The position numbers and the translations under genes were made by a program. The notes beneath the pieces were generated by a model. The model had not been told where the DNA came from. It did no database searches and saw nothing but the letters and a program-made list of their open reading frames with translations. Positions 1 to 8,489 of a stretch of DNA of 64,000 nucleotides are shown here, in pieces (positions within the stretch are counted from its first letter, which is position 1; the number at the start of each line of letters is the position of its first letter). Origin of the DNA: Rathayibacter sp. VKM Ac-2759 (GTDB taxonomy: Bacteria; Actinomycetota; Actinomycetes; Actinomycetales; Microbacteriaceae); assembly GCF_009834225.1 (NCBI RefSeq), contig NZ_CP047176.1, positions 3,596,001-3,660,000 on the forward strand, given 5' to 3'.

Positions 1-1
1 C

Positions 2-700
2 GAGCCGACCGCCCGGCTCGAGATGATGCACGCCGTCGACAAGCTGCTGTCGTTCCAGGTCGACGGCATCATCGTCGGCACGCCCTACGACGGGCTGGAC
101 GAGCTCGTCGACTACATCGCCGCCTCGGTGCCGGTGGTCACGCGCTCCGAGCGGGGCGGCCCCTCCGAGGACTCGACCTACGCCGACTCCTACGGCGCCG
201 GCTACCTCGGCACCCGCCACCTCCTCGAGCTGGGGCACCGGCGCATCCTGCACCTGGCCGGGCCGGGCGACCGCAACGAGGCCGTCGACCGCGAGCGCGG
301 CTACCGCACCGCGCTGGCGGAGGCGGGGGTCGCGCCGCTCGAGGTGCTGCGCTGCCGCGAATGGGATGCGGAGTCGGGCGCCGCCCAGGGTCGCGCCGTG
401 GATCCGGAGTCGTTCACCGCGGTGTCGGCCGCGAACGACCAGATCGCCCTCGGGTTCCTCCGCGCGATGGCCGAGAGGGGCCGGATCGCGCCCGATCACT
501 ACTCCATCGTCGGCGTCGACGACATGCCCGACTCCGAGTTCTACTCGCCGCCGCTGACGACCATGCACCTCGACCACCAGCTGCTCGGCGAGAAGGCCCT
601 GCAGATGCTGGCCGCGCGGATCCGCACGGGCGAGCGCCAGGAGCGGACCGCCGTCTCGGCGCGCCTCGTGCTGCGCAGCTCGACGGCACCGCTGCGCTGA
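2..700 (+). CDS. LacI-family transcriptional regulator, C-terminal part (5' end outside window)
   Basis: This is the sugar-binding and dimerisation part of a LacI/GalR repressor. The reading frame is open from base 2 and the helix-turn-helix lies upstream of the window, so only about 232 codons are visible. Family hallmarks seen are GYLGTRHLLELGHRRILHL (the GH-R-I turn after a conserved helix), AANDQIALGFLRAM and GVDDMPDSEFYSPPLTTMHLD. It is followed 82 bases later by a GH35 beta-galactosidase on the same strand, so it may control that gene. The effector cannot be read from the sequence but is probably a galactose-type sugar by context. Confidence 0.9.
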   Translation, partial: EPTARLEMMHAVDKLLSFQVDGIIVGTPYDGLDELVDYIAASVPVVTRSERGGPSEDSTYADSYGAGYLGTRHLLELGHRRILHLAGPGDRNEAVDRERGYRTALAEAGVAPLEVLRCREWDAESGAAQGRAVDPESFTAVSAANDQIALGFLRAMAERGRIAPDHYSIVGVDDMPDSEFYSPPLTTMHLDHQLLGEKALQMLAARIRTGERQERTAVSARLVLRSSTAPLR

Positions 701-782
701 GCAGGACCGGATCAGCGGATCGTCCAGGTGGACCGCGGTCGCGTGCTGGAGGCGCGAGGCCGATCGGCCGTACGGTCGAGGG

Positions 783-3032
783 ATGTCCCCAGCAGAGCAG
801 ACCGCGCCGGCCACTCGGGCGGAGACCATCACCCTCGACTCCGCCTCGGTGAAGCGGGACGGGCGGCCGTGGTTCCCCGTGATGGGCGAGTACCACTTCA
901 GCCGTGACCGCCCGGAGCACTGGGCGCACGAGCTGCGGAAGATCCGCGCGGGCGGAGTGGACGTGGTCGCGACCTACGTGCTGTGGATGCTGCACGAGGA
1001 GATCCGCGGCGAGCGCCGCTTCGACGGGCACCTCGACCTCCGGCGTTTCGTCGAGGAGGCGCAGCGCGCGGGTCTCGCCGTCATGCTCCGGATCGGGCCC
1101 TGGGCGCACGGCGAGGCGCGCCACGGGGGCTTCCCCGACTGGCTGCAGGAGCTGCCGATCCGCCACCGCACGAACGATCCCGCGTACCTGGAGGTCGTCG
1201 AGGGCTGGTTCCGCGGCATCGCGCGGGAGCTGCGCGGGCTGTTCCGCGACGCCGATCACCCCGCGGCGCCGATCGTGGGCATCCAGGTCGACAACGAGCT
1301 CTACGACCAGCCCGAGCACCTCGCGCGCCTGCGCGACCTGGCCGAGGGCGTCGGCATGGCGGCTCCGCTCTGGGTGGCGACGGGCTGGGGAGGCGCGCAA
1401 CTGCCGCTGGACCGGGTCGCCCCGGTCTACGCCGGCTACTCGGACGGCTTCTGGGAGGAGGCGGACGTGGAGTGGCCGTCCTTCGGGAGGATGCACTTCG
1501 AGTACTCGACGGTGCGCGACGACCTCTCGGTCGGCGCCGACGTCCGCGGCGACCCGGCCCCGGTGCAGCCGTCTCCGGAGGACCACCGCTACCCGTTCCT
1601 GACCTGCGAGCTGGGCGGCGGGATGACGACCGCCTACCACCGCCGCCCGCTGGTCGACGGCGAGGACATCGCCGCGCTCGCGCTCACGAAGATCGGCAGC
1701 GGCTCGGCCTGGCAGGGCTTCTACCTCTACCACGGCACCACGCAGGTCACCGGGACGGGTGGAGCGGGCACGCAGGAGTCGCACGACAGCGACTACCCCA
1801 ACGACATGCCGCGGAAGGACTACGACTTCTTCGCGCCGATCGGGGCCGCCGGGACGCTGCGCCCGCACTACCACCTGCTGCGCCGCCAGCACCTCCTCCT
1901 CGAGCGCTGGGGCGCCGAGCTGACCGGCATGACGGCGACGGTGGGCGACTCCTCGGCGACCGGGGTCCGCTGGGCGACGCGGGCGGACGCGGAGGGCGGC
2001 TACGTCTTCGTCACGAACCGCCAGCCGGCCGCCGCGCCGCTCCCCCGGGTCGAGGGCGTGCAGCTGCCCGTCGCCGTCGGCGGCACCGAGACCCTCCTGC
2101 CCGCCGAGCCGACGGCGATCCCGGCGGGCGCCTTCTTCGCCTGGCCCGTGCGCCGGCCGTTCGGCTCGCTCCGCTCCGTCTCGGCGACCGCGCAGCCGGT
2201 CACCGAGATCAGCGACGACTCCGCGACCGTCGTGGTCCTCGCCGCCACCGACGGGATCCCCGTCGAGCTCGAGTTCGAGACGACGGCTGCGGTCGACGGC
2301 GCCTCGCTGGTGGGAGACCGCTGGCGCCCCGACCGCGCGCCCGGGAGGGACTGCGTCGTCACCGTCGGCGACACCCGGTTCGTGATCCTCGATGACACCA
2401 CCGCTTCGCGGCTCTGGCGGGTCGACGTCGCCGGCGAGCCGGTGCTCGTGCTGTTCGACGGGGGCGTGACGGTCGACGAGGACGGGATCGTGCTCGAGCG
2501 CTGGAGCGACTCCGCCGAGGTTTCGCTCCTGCGCGCGCCGGCTCTCGCGTTCGAGCGCATCGAGCTCCCCGCGCACGAGCCGCTCCGCGAGCTGCCGGTG
2601 AGCGTCGTGCGCGCCGAGTCGTCCGCCGCGCCCGTCCGCCGCGGCGGCTCGATGGACCGTCTCTCGGCGCCGCGCGACGCCGACTTCGAGGACGCGGCGG
2701 TCGTCGAGATCCGGGTCCCGACACTCGAGCCGGACGCGGCGACGGTGCTCGTCCTCGAGTGGAGCGGCGACGTCGCGCGCCTCGAGATCGACGGCGTGCT
2801 CGTCGCCGACCAGTTCTGGTCGGGCCGATCGTGGGAGATCGACCTGGCGCCCTGGCGCGAGGCGCTCGCCGACTCGCCGGTGCGGGTGCGGATCCTGCCG
2901 TGGCCCGAGGACTCCGCCGTCTTCATCGACGCCCGCGTCCGCGACCGGCGCGTCCCCGGCCGCGCGACCGTCGACTCCGCGAGCCTCCTCACTGCCCCCC
3001 GCCACTGCCTCGGGGCGCCTCCCCGAGCGTGA
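783..3032 (+). CDS. GH35 family beta-galactosidase
   Basis: A 749-residue intracellular glycoside hydrolase with no signal peptide, expected to release terminal beta-galactose from oligosaccharides. The N-terminal TIM barrel shows GH35 signatures: GEYHFSR (residues 35-41), TYVLWMLHEE, the LRIGPWAHGEARHGGFPDWL region, and IQVDNELYDQ with the acid/base Glu172. TCELGGGM (Glu276) is the likely nucleophile. The C-terminal half is beta-rich, like the accessory jelly-roll domains of the family. Asp replaces the more common Glu before NE, a conservative change. The ATG has only a weak GAGGG directly before it, while TACGGT at 771-776 sits six bases upstream, so the message may be leaderless (inference). 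The regulator gene upstream supports a role in sugar use. It could act on another beta-linked hexoside. Confidence 0.88.
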   Translation: MSPAEQTAPATRAETITLDSASVKRDGRPWFPVMGEYHFSRDRPEHWAHELRKIRAGGVDVVATYVLWMLHEEIRGERRFDGHLDLRRFVEEAQRAGLAVMLRIGPWAHGEARHGGFPDWLQELPIRHRTNDPAYLEVVEGWFRGIARELRGLFRDADHPAAPIVGIQVDNELYDQPEHLARLRDLAEGVGMAAPLWVATGWGGAQLPLDRVAPVYAGYSDGFWEEADVEWPSFGRMHFEYSTVRDDLSVGADVRGDPAPVQPSPEDHRYPFLTCELGGGMTTAYHRRPLVDGEDIAALALTKIGSGSAWQGFYLYHGTTQVTGTGGAGTQESHDSDYPNDMPRKDYDFFAPIGAAGTLRPHYHLLRRQHLLLERWGAELTGMTATVGDSSATGVRWATRADAEGGYVFVTNRQPAAAPLPRVEGVQLPVAVGGTETLLPAEPTAIPAGAFFAWPVRRPFGSLRSVSATAQPVTEISDDSATVVVLAATDGIPVELEFETTAAVDGASLVGDRWRPDRAPGRDCVVTVGDTRFVILDDTTASRLWRVDVAGEPVLVLFDGGVTVDEDGIVLERWSDSAEVSLLRAPALAFERIELPAHEPLRELPVSVVRAESSAAPVRRGGSMDRLSAPRDADFEDAAVVEIRVPTLEPDAATVLVLEWSGDVARLEIDGVLVADQFWSGRSWEIDLAPWREALADSPVRVRILPWPEDSAVFIDARVRDRRVPGRATVDSASLLTAPRHCLGAPPRA

Positions 3033-3051
3033 GCCTGGCAGGCTGGTCGGC

Positions 3052-4113
3052 ATGAGCGCCGACGAGCTGCTGCGGCGGCTGCCCAAGACCGAGCTGCACT
3101 GCCACTTCGCGTCGACGATGTCGGCGGCGCACCTGATCGCGGCGGCCGAGTCGTACGGCGTGCCGCTCGCCTCCACCGACCCGGCGACGCTCTTCGACTT
3201 CGACGATCTGCAGGAGTTCCTGGTCGCCTTCCGCGCGGCGCACCGCGTGCTGCGGACGCCGGCCGACCTGGCGACGGTCGCCTACGACGGCGTGCGCGCG
3301 GCCGCCGCGCAGGGCCTGCGCTACCGCGAGTACGCGGTCAACCCGCAGTACTTCGCCGACCACGCCTTCCTGGGGTGGGGCGGGCTCGGCTACGCGGAGC
3401 TGCTCGATCCGATCCTCGACGGGCTGCGCGCGGCGGAGACCGACCTGGGCGTCGGCTTCGGGATCGTCGTCGCCGTCAACCGTCGCGACTCCGCGGCGAG
3501 CGCCGTCGACCTCGTCGAGCAGATCCGCGCGCACCCGCGCGACGAGGTGCTCGCGCTCGGCATGGACGACCTGACGCCCGAGGGCGCCGAGGATCCCGCG
3601 CGCTTCGCGGAGGCGTTCGCGCTCGCCCGCCGCTCGGGCCTGAAGCTGACGGCGCACGTCGGCGAGACCGACCACTCGGAGCCCGACGCGGTGCGGATCG
3701 CGCTCGACGAGCTGCGGGTCGACCGCATCGACCACGGCTACCGCATCCTCGACGACCCCGACCTCGTCGCGCGCGCCCGCGACTCCGGGATCGGCTTCAC
3801 CACCACCCCGATCTCGACCACGATCTGCTCGGGCTGGACCCTCGACCCCTCGCACCGGATCGCCGCGATGGTGCGCGCGGGCCTGCGGGTGACGGTGTCG
3901 ACCGACGACGCGGTGTTCTTCCGCACCGACCTCGAGCGCGAGTACCGCGAGGCGCTCCCCGCGCTCGGGCTGAGCGTCGACGACGCGTGCACGATCGCGC
4001 TGAACGGGGTGGAGGCGGCGTTCTGCGCGCCCGAGCAGAAGGCGCGGCTGCGCGCGGAGTTCACCGCGGCGATCGCGGAGCTGCGGTCAGCGGAGAACGA
4101 GCCGCACAGGTAA
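3052..4113 (+). CDS. adenosine deaminase-family metal-dependent hydrolase
   Basis: A 353-residue cytosolic amidohydrolase of the adenosine/adenine deaminase family, which converts adenosine (or a related aminopurine) to inosine and ammonia. Metal and catalytic residues are visible: HCH at residues 16-18 (TELHCHF), His202 and Glu205 in AHVGETD, His228 in RIDHGYRI, and Asp285/Asp286 in STDDAVFF. Length fits the family (about 330-360). Substrate cannot be fixed, because some members deaminate other purines or cytokinins. It begins 19 bases after the GH35 stop codon with a poor Shine-Dalgarno. Its last codons lie in a perfect inverted repeat shared with the convergent DUF2254 gene. Confidence 0.85.
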   Translation: MSADELLRRLPKTELHCHFASTMSAAHLIAAAESYGVPLASTDPATLFDFDDLQEFLVAFRAAHRVLRTPADLATVAYDGVRAAAAQGLRYREYAVNPQYFADHAFLGWGGLGYAELLDPILDGLRAAETDLGVGFGIVVAVNRRDSAASAVDLVEQIRAHPRDEVLALGMDDLTPEGAEDPARFAEAFALARRSGLKLTAHVGETDHSEPDAVRIALDELRVDRIDHGYRILDDPDLVARARDSGIGFTTTPISTTICSGWTLDPSHRIAAMVRAGLRVTVSTDDAVFFRTDLEREYREALPALGLSVDDACTIALNGVEAAFCAPEQKARLRAEFTAAIAELRSAENEPHR

Positions 4114-4177
4114 GGCCGAGATCGGCGAATACTCGAGGATCGGGCAGGATCGGCCGTTCAGCCTTACCTGTGCGGCT
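4100..4177. terminator. bidirectional terminator built from the 3' ends of two convergent genes
   Basis: Perfect 17-bp inverted repeat: the arm GCCGCACAGGTAAGGC (plus one flanking A) at 4100-4116 matches its complement at 4161-4177, with a 44-base loop. Both stop codons lie in the arms, so both convergent proteins end in Pro-His-Arg. Likely a two-way transcription terminator. Confidence 0.7.
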
Positions 4178-5450
4178 GCTCCGCCGCCGACAGCCGCGAC
4201 TCGAGCGCCTCGAGGTCCGCGCGGACGACCGGCGCCTCCAGCGCGTCGCGCTCGCCCGCCGCGTAGGCGTCCGCGAACGCGCCGATCTGGCGCCGCAGCT
4301 CCTCGCGCCCGGCACCGGTCGCGACCGGCTCGAGGCGCTGCGCCATCCGGATCCCGGCGCGCACCACGAGCGGCTGATCCATGGCGTAGGCGCGCAGCGC
4401 GAGGTAGACCTCGGCGAGCAGAGCCTCGAACCGCGGCCACTCGCACACGACGCGCACCGTCCCGTCGCCGTCGCGGTAGCGGGTCCGCCGCCCGGGGCCG
4501 GTGCAGAGCCCGACCAGCGCTCCCGTCAGCGCGTCGATCGCGCTCACCGCGGTGTACGGATCGTTCGTGCCGGTCGCGAGTCCGCGCACGCCGATCTCGA
4601 TCACCTGCTGCACCGCGTAGCGCAGATCCTGGTGCGGGGCGCGGGCATCGGCGATCACGACCGCCGCGAGCGACGCCTCGCTCGTCTCGGCCGACGACCG
4701 CCCGATCTCGAGCACCGGATCGCCCTCGAGCACGTGATCGCCGGGAACCGCCAGCACCCGCACCACCGCATCGTGCTGCTCGGCGAGGGCGACGAGGCGC
4801 TCGATCTCGATCCGCTCGACGTAGCCGCCGCGGGCGGCGGCGAGCACCGCGTCGCCCGCGGGCACGTGCTCGTCCTGCCCTCCCTCGTCGGCGTGCAGCT
4901 CGTCGATGACCGACTCGAGCTCGTCCAGCACCCGCTTCTGCAGCGTGGTCACCTGCACCGACAGGGCGATGTGGTGGATGAAGTAGACGAGGACCGCCAC
5001 GTCGCCGACCGCGAGCAGCACCGCGAAGCCGACCGCGACGACCGGCACGAAGGCGAGCGACGAGTCGTCCTCGGTGTGCACCGAGCGCAGCACGATCAGC
5101 GAGTAGAGGAAGGTCGAGGTCAGCACCGCGAGGACGACCTGATTGCCGCGATCGGCCATGAAGTTGCGGACGAGGCGCGGTCCGTAGGCGGAGGAGGTGG
5201 TCGCCAGCACCGAGATGGTGATCGAGAACGAGGTGGCCGCGACGCCCAGCATCGTGCCGCCGATCGCCGAGAGGATCGCCCGGCCGCCGGTGGCGGAGAG
5301 GTCCTCGACCAGCGGGATGTCGCCGACACCCGCGCGGATCAGCACGCGGTCCAGCTCGATCAGGCCGAACGCCAGCGCGACGGCGATGACCCCGAAGAGC
5401 GCGGGCAGGAACCAGAACGATTCGCGGGCGTGGAGGATCCGGGAGCGCAT
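4164..5450 (-). CDS. DUF2254 family membrane protein
   Basis: A 428-residue predicted inner-membrane protein matching the DUF2254 family by layout. There are about four hydrophobic segments in the first 160 residues: around 12-30, a GAILSAIGGTMLGVAATSFS-like stretch near 55-80, LAVLTSTFLYSLIVL near 105-120, and VVAVGFAVLLAVGDVAVLVYFIHHI near 130-155. A soluble region of about 250 residues follows, including conserved TGTNDPYTAVSAIDAL. Function is unknown for the family. Its 3' end overlaps the shared inverted repeat with the adenosine deaminase gene. The start codon lies 9 bases after the TetR gene stop, so the two minus-strand genes may be cotranscribed. Confidence 0.85.
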   Translation of the reverse strand: MRSRILHARESFWFLPALFGVIAVALAFGLIELDRVLIRAGVGDIPLVEDLSATGGRAILSAIGGTMLGVAATSFSITISVLATTSSAYGPRLVRNFMADRGNQVVLAVLTSTFLYSLIVLRSVHTEDDSSLAFVPVVAVGFAVLLAVGDVAVLVYFIHHIALSVQVTTLQKRVLDELESVIDELHADEGGQDEHVPAGDAVLAAARGGYVERIEIERLVALAEQHDAVVRVLAVPGDHVLEGDPVLEIGRSSAETSEASLAAVVIADARAPHQDLRYAVQQVIEIGVRGLATGTNDPYTAVSAIDALTGALVGLCTGPGRRTRYRDGDGTVRVVCEWPRFEALLAEVYLALRAYAMDQPLVVRAGIRMAQRLEPVATGAGREELRRQIGAFADAYAAGERDALEAPVVRADLEALESRLSAAEQPHR

Positions 5451-5459
5451 CCTCGAAGG

Positions 5460-6074
5460 CTAGGCGGGCCCGGGAGCCGGCGCACCCGGTTGCGGAGGCG
5501 CCAGTCGCGCCAGCAGATCGGCGTGCCCGCGGCGGCGCACCGCGTCGACCCCCGCGTCGTCCTCGATCGAGATGAGCAGGATCTCGAGGCCGCGCCAGAA
5601 CGCGACGACCTCGCGCGCGACGACCGGCACCTCCTCCTCCGCGACTCCCGACTCGGCGAGCGCGCGGCGCAGCTCGGGCTGCAGGAACTCGTCGAACCGC
5701 GCCCGCATGGCCCGCCACTCCTCGGCCTGCTCGAACGCCGCGAGCCCGAAGACCTGGAAGAACAGGCGGAGGAACGGGCGGTTGGCGGAGGAGGCCAGCG
5801 CCTCCCACGAGCGGTCCAGCCGCTCGGCCAGCGGTCGCCCGGGCACCAGCAGCTCGTCGGCGGCGCGCTGCATGTCCGGGAACCGCCGGGCCGCGACGAT
5901 CAGCGCCTCCGACAGCAGGGCGGCGCGCGAGCCGAAGTAGTAGAGGAGCATCCGGTTGTTCGACTCGGCCGCCCGGGCGAGGCCGCGGAGCGAGACGGTC
6001 GCGACGCCGTGCTCGAGGATGTGGTCGACGATGCTCTCGAGCAGCTGCGTGCGCCTCGTCGGTGTGCTGATCAT
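5460..6074 (-). CDS. TetR-family transcriptional regulator
   Basis: A 204-residue repressor-type protein. The helix-turn-helix lies in residues 10-50 (VATVSLRGLARAAESNNRMLLYYFGSRAAL without a break in register), including the family signature LYYFGSRAALLSEAL. The remainder is helical, as expected for the ligand-binding domain. The ATG at 6074 is chosen because GGGGGAGGGG lies just upstream; longer readings in this frame have no similarity and no ribosome site. It lies 38 bases downstream of the flavin reductase gene on the same strand and may repress the reductase promoter, where a palindrome is present. Confidence 0.9.
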   Translation of the reverse strand: MISTPTRRTQLLESIVDHILEHGVATVSLRGLARAAESNNRMLLYYFGSRAALLSEALIVAARRFPDMQRAADELLVPGRPLAERLDRSWEALASSANRPFLRLFFQVFGLAAFEQAEEWRAMRARFDEFLQPELRRALAESGVAEEEVPVVAREVVAFWRGLEILLISIEDDAGVDAVRRRGHADLLARLAPPQPGAPAPGPA

Positions 6075-6112
6075 GTGGGCCCCTCCCCCGCGGGCACCGG
6101 TCAGCGTAGCGC

Positions 6113-6604
6113 TCAGCTCGCGTCCCGGAGCTCCCGGAAGCCCGAGCGGTGGTAGACCAGCGGCTCGACGGCGGGGTCGACCTCGAGTGCGTGCACGCGG
6201 AGGAGGACGACGCGGTGGTCGCCCGCGGGCGTCTCGGCGTGCACCGAGCACTCGAAGCGGAGCGACGATCCGCCGAGGAGGACCGCTCCGCCCTCGCGCT
6301 CCTCGCGGGCGAGCCCCTCGAAGCGGCGGTGCCGCACGCGGGAGGCGAGGCGGTGGGTGGCCGAGGCCTGCTCCGCCGCCAGCATCGAGATCCCGAGGCG
6401 CGGCGAGGTGCGCAGCAGCGGCCACGTGGTCGACGCCTCCCGGACCGCGAACATCACCAGCGGCGGGTCGAACGAGGCGCCGACGCTCAGGGAGGTGGCG
6501 ACGAGCCCCTCGGGGGCGCCGTCGACCATCGCGGCGACGGCGGCGACGGCCGAGGGGACGTGCGCGAGGGCGTCCTCGATGCGGGTGAGAGCGAGCGTGG
6601 CCAC
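6113..6604 (-). CDS. flavin reductase-family protein
   Basis: A 163-residue FMN-binding protein of the flavin reductase domain family (NtaB/HpaC type). These enzymes use NAD(P)H to supply reduced FMN to a partner monooxygenase. Typical features are VTSLS-like ATSLSVGASFDPPLVMFAV (residues 36-54) and LGISMLAAEQ. It is transcribed divergently from the NtaA-type monooxygenase at 6799, the usual two-component pairing. A consensus TTGACA -35 with an overlapping palindrome lies upstream. The exact sulfur, nitrogen or aromatic substrate of the pair is unknown. Confidence 0.88.
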   Translation of the reverse strand: MATLALTRIEDALAHVPSAVAAVAAMVDGAPEGLVATSLSVGASFDPPLVMFAVREASTTWPLLRTSPRLGISMLAAEQASATHRLASRVRHRRFEGLAREEREGGAVLLGGSSLRFECSVHAETPAGDHRVVLLRVHALEVDPAVEPLVYHRSGFRELRDAS

Positions 6605-6660
6605 GGGTGCCCTTTCATTCGGGAGAGGAAGGAGAGGGAGGCGGGTGCGCCCTTTTCTCC

Positions 6661-6693
6661 GCTATCGTGAACCAAGTGGTTCATACCTGTCAA
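6661..6693 (-). promoter_or_regulatory. flavin reductase promoter with palindromic operator
   Basis: On the minus strand a perfect -35 (TTGACA, 6688-6693) is followed about 20 bases later by CGATAG, a possible -10. Between them lies the inverted repeat TGAACCA-AG-TGGTTCA (6668-6683). Position between the promoter elements suggests repression, perhaps by the nearby TetR protein. Confidence 0.55.
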
Positions 6694-6694
6694 G

Positions 6695-6710
6695 CCGCGT
6701 GATCACGCGG
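6695..6710. promoter_or_regulatory. 16-bp perfect palindrome in the divergent intergenic region
   Basis: CCGCGTGATCACGCGG is its own complement. It adjoins the reductase -35 and lies about 90 bases before the monooxygenase start. It could be a second operator; no protein can be assigned. Confidence 0.4.
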
Positions 6711-6798
6711 AAGTCGGGTCGTGCAGCCTCCCGAAACAGGGTCGTAACGACGGGGAAACATCCACTCGGTGAATGCCGACGAGAGAAGTGCGGAGACT

Positions 6799-8193
6799 AT
6801 GAAGAAGATCGTCCTCGGAGTGTTCGAAGCGGGAACGCCGCACGTCGGCGGCACGATCAGCTGGTCGCACCCGCGCAGCCGCGACGGCGACTTCCGCGAC
6901 ATCGGCTACTGGATGCGGATGGCGCAGGTGCTCGAGGCGGCCGACTTCGACTTCCTCTTCTTCGCGGGCGGGTCCTTCGGCTACTCCTCCCGCCGCGGCG
7001 AGCTCTCGGACGTGCTGGTGAAGGCCGGCATGACGTTCTCGCTCGACGGCGCGTACCTCATCCCCGCGCTGGCCGTCGACACCGAGCGGCTGAACTTCGT
7101 CGTCACCTCGACGACCGGAGCCGACCACCCGCTGCACGCCGTCCGCAAGTTCTCGACGCTCGACCACGTGACGAACGGGCGGATCGGCTGGAACATCGTC
7201 ACCGGCGCCTCCCAGAACACGATGGCCGCGATGCTCGGGCAGTCGACGATGGTGCCGCACGACGAGCGCTACCGCGCGGCGCAGGAGTACGTCGACGTCG
7301 CCTTCTCGTTCTGGGAGGGCGGCAACGACGACGACGCGATCGTGCTCGACCACGAGGCGAACGTGTTCGCCGACCCCGAGAAGATCCACCCGGTCGCCTA
7401 CGAGGGCGAGTACTACCGCTCGCACGGGTACCACACGCTGCCGCCGTCGCCGCAGCGCTCGCCGCTGCTGTTCCAGGCCGGCACCTCCCCTGTCGGCCGG
7501 GCGTTCGCCGCGAAGAACGCCGAGTGCGTGTTCGTGCAGGGCTCGAGCTACGCGAAGGTCGCCTCCGACATCGCCGACATCCGCCGCCGCGCCGACGAGA
7601 ACGGGCGCGACGGCTCCGCGATCAAGGTCATGGTCGGGGTCACGGTCGTCGTGGGCGAGACCTCGGAGGACGCGGCGCGGCTCCGCGCCGAGTTCGACGC
7701 GCTGCAGAGCGACGAGCTGGCCGCGCACTACTACGCAGGCAACACGGGCGTCGACCTGCTCGAGTACGACCTCGACCGCACCCTCGCCGAGCAGCTCGTG
7801 CTCGACGACCAGGCCGGGCAGATGGGCACCAGCAACATCGAGCGCTTCCTGACGCGGCCCGACGGCACGGCGCCGACGGTGCGCGAGATCCTCGACGAGC
7901 TGAAGGGCAAGGGCACTCGCGGCTTCGCCGTGACCGGCGACCCGGTCGAGGTGGCCGACGAGCTCGAGCGGATGATGGACGAGACCGACCTCGACGGCAT
8001 CATGCTGGAGGCGGTGTTCGGCATCGCCTCGCTCGAGGACTTCATCGCCCTCGTCCAGCCCGAGCTGCGCCGCCGCGGCCGCCTCGACCCGCCCGCGACC
8101 GGCGCCACCTTCCGCGAGCGGATGCTCGGCGGCGGCGCGCACATCGCCCCCGAGCACCACGCGGCGTCCTTCCGCCGCACGGTCGCCGACTGA
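6799..8193 (+). CDS. LLM-class flavin-dependent monooxygenase (NtaA/SnaA/DszA type)
   Basis: A 464-residue bacterial luciferase-like monooxygenase that uses reduced FMN and oxygen. The NtaA/SnaA/DszA subfamily is shown by its length and by FSTLDHVTNGRIGWNIVTG (residues ~124-142), PHDERYRAAQEYVDV, and the SPQRSPLLFQAG/GRAFAAKNAE substrate-flavin region. It pairs with the divergent flavin reductase. The start at 6799 gives the conserved MKKIVLGVF opening and has GGAG just upstream. An ATG ten codons earlier (6769) is possible but adds a non-conserved tail. The substrate is unknown; relatives act on aminopolycarboxylates, thiophenes or alkanesulfonates. Confidence 0.88.
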   Translation: MKKIVLGVFEAGTPHVGGTISWSHPRSRDGDFRDIGYWMRMAQVLEAADFDFLFFAGGSFGYSSRRGELSDVLVKAGMTFSLDGAYLIPALAVDTERLNFVVTSTTGADHPLHAVRKFSTLDHVTNGRIGWNIVTGASQNTMAAMLGQSTMVPHDERYRAAQEYVDVAFSFWEGGNDDDAIVLDHEANVFADPEKIHPVAYEGEYYRSHGYHTLPPSPQRSPLLFQAGTSPVGRAFAAKNAECVFVQGSSYAKVASDIADIRRRADENGRDGSAIKVMVGVTVVVGETSEDAARLRAEFDALQSDELAAHYYAGNTGVDLLEYDLDRTLAEQLVLDDQAGQMGTSNIERFLTRPDGTAPTVREILDELKGKGTRGFAVTGDPVEVADELERMMDETDLDGIMLEAVFGIASLEDFIALVQPELRRRGRLDPPATGATFRERMLGGGAHIAPEHHAASFRRTVAD

Positions 8194-8210
8194 GCAGCGC
8201 GGCCTGCCGC

Positions 8211-8251
8211 CTGCTGATCGAGTAGCCCGTGCAGCGGGCGTATCGAGATCC
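8211..8251 (+). repeat. palindromic repeat, copy 1
   Basis: Copy of a recurring ~40-base element of form CTGMTSGAGTAGCC, variable GC stem, GGCGTATCGAGAYCC. The core GCCC-GTGCA-GGGC can fold as a stem. It forms an opposed pair with the copy at 8299-8340 and may act as a terminator for the monooxygenase gene. Confidence 0.75.
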
Positions 8252-8298
8252 ACCACCGCCAGCAGGTCGATCTGCAGAACCTCCGTCCTGAGCGAGGT

Positions 8299-8340
8299 GG
8301 GTCTCGATACGCCGCCTGCGGCGGCTACTCGACCAGCAGG
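8299..8340 (-). repeat. palindromic repeat, copy 2 (inverted)
   Basis: Complementary orientation of the same element (TCTCGATACGCC, GC stem, GGCTACTCGACCAG). Forms a facing pair with copy 1 across about 47 bases. Confidence 0.75.
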
Positions 8341-8489
8341 CAGGCGAGCGGCATCCGGTCCCACGAGCAGCCCCTGCCGATCCACCACCGACAGCAGAGG
8401 AGCCTCCACAGCCCGGCGATCCCGTCGGCTCTCCCCCGACGCACCGATCGCACCGCCCGGCGACCGCCCCGAGCGGCACCCTCGTCCCC

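Noticed and set aside
414..3176. A 920-codon open frame on the minus strand opposite the GH35 gene
   Set aside because: Arg/Ala/Gly-rich translation without domains; the plus strand carries GH35 motifs. Long antisense frames are expected in such GC-rich DNA.
6769..6798. Earlier ATG (6769) for the monooxygenase
   Set aside because: Adds ten residues not seen in the family and has a weaker ribosome site than the ATG at 6799.
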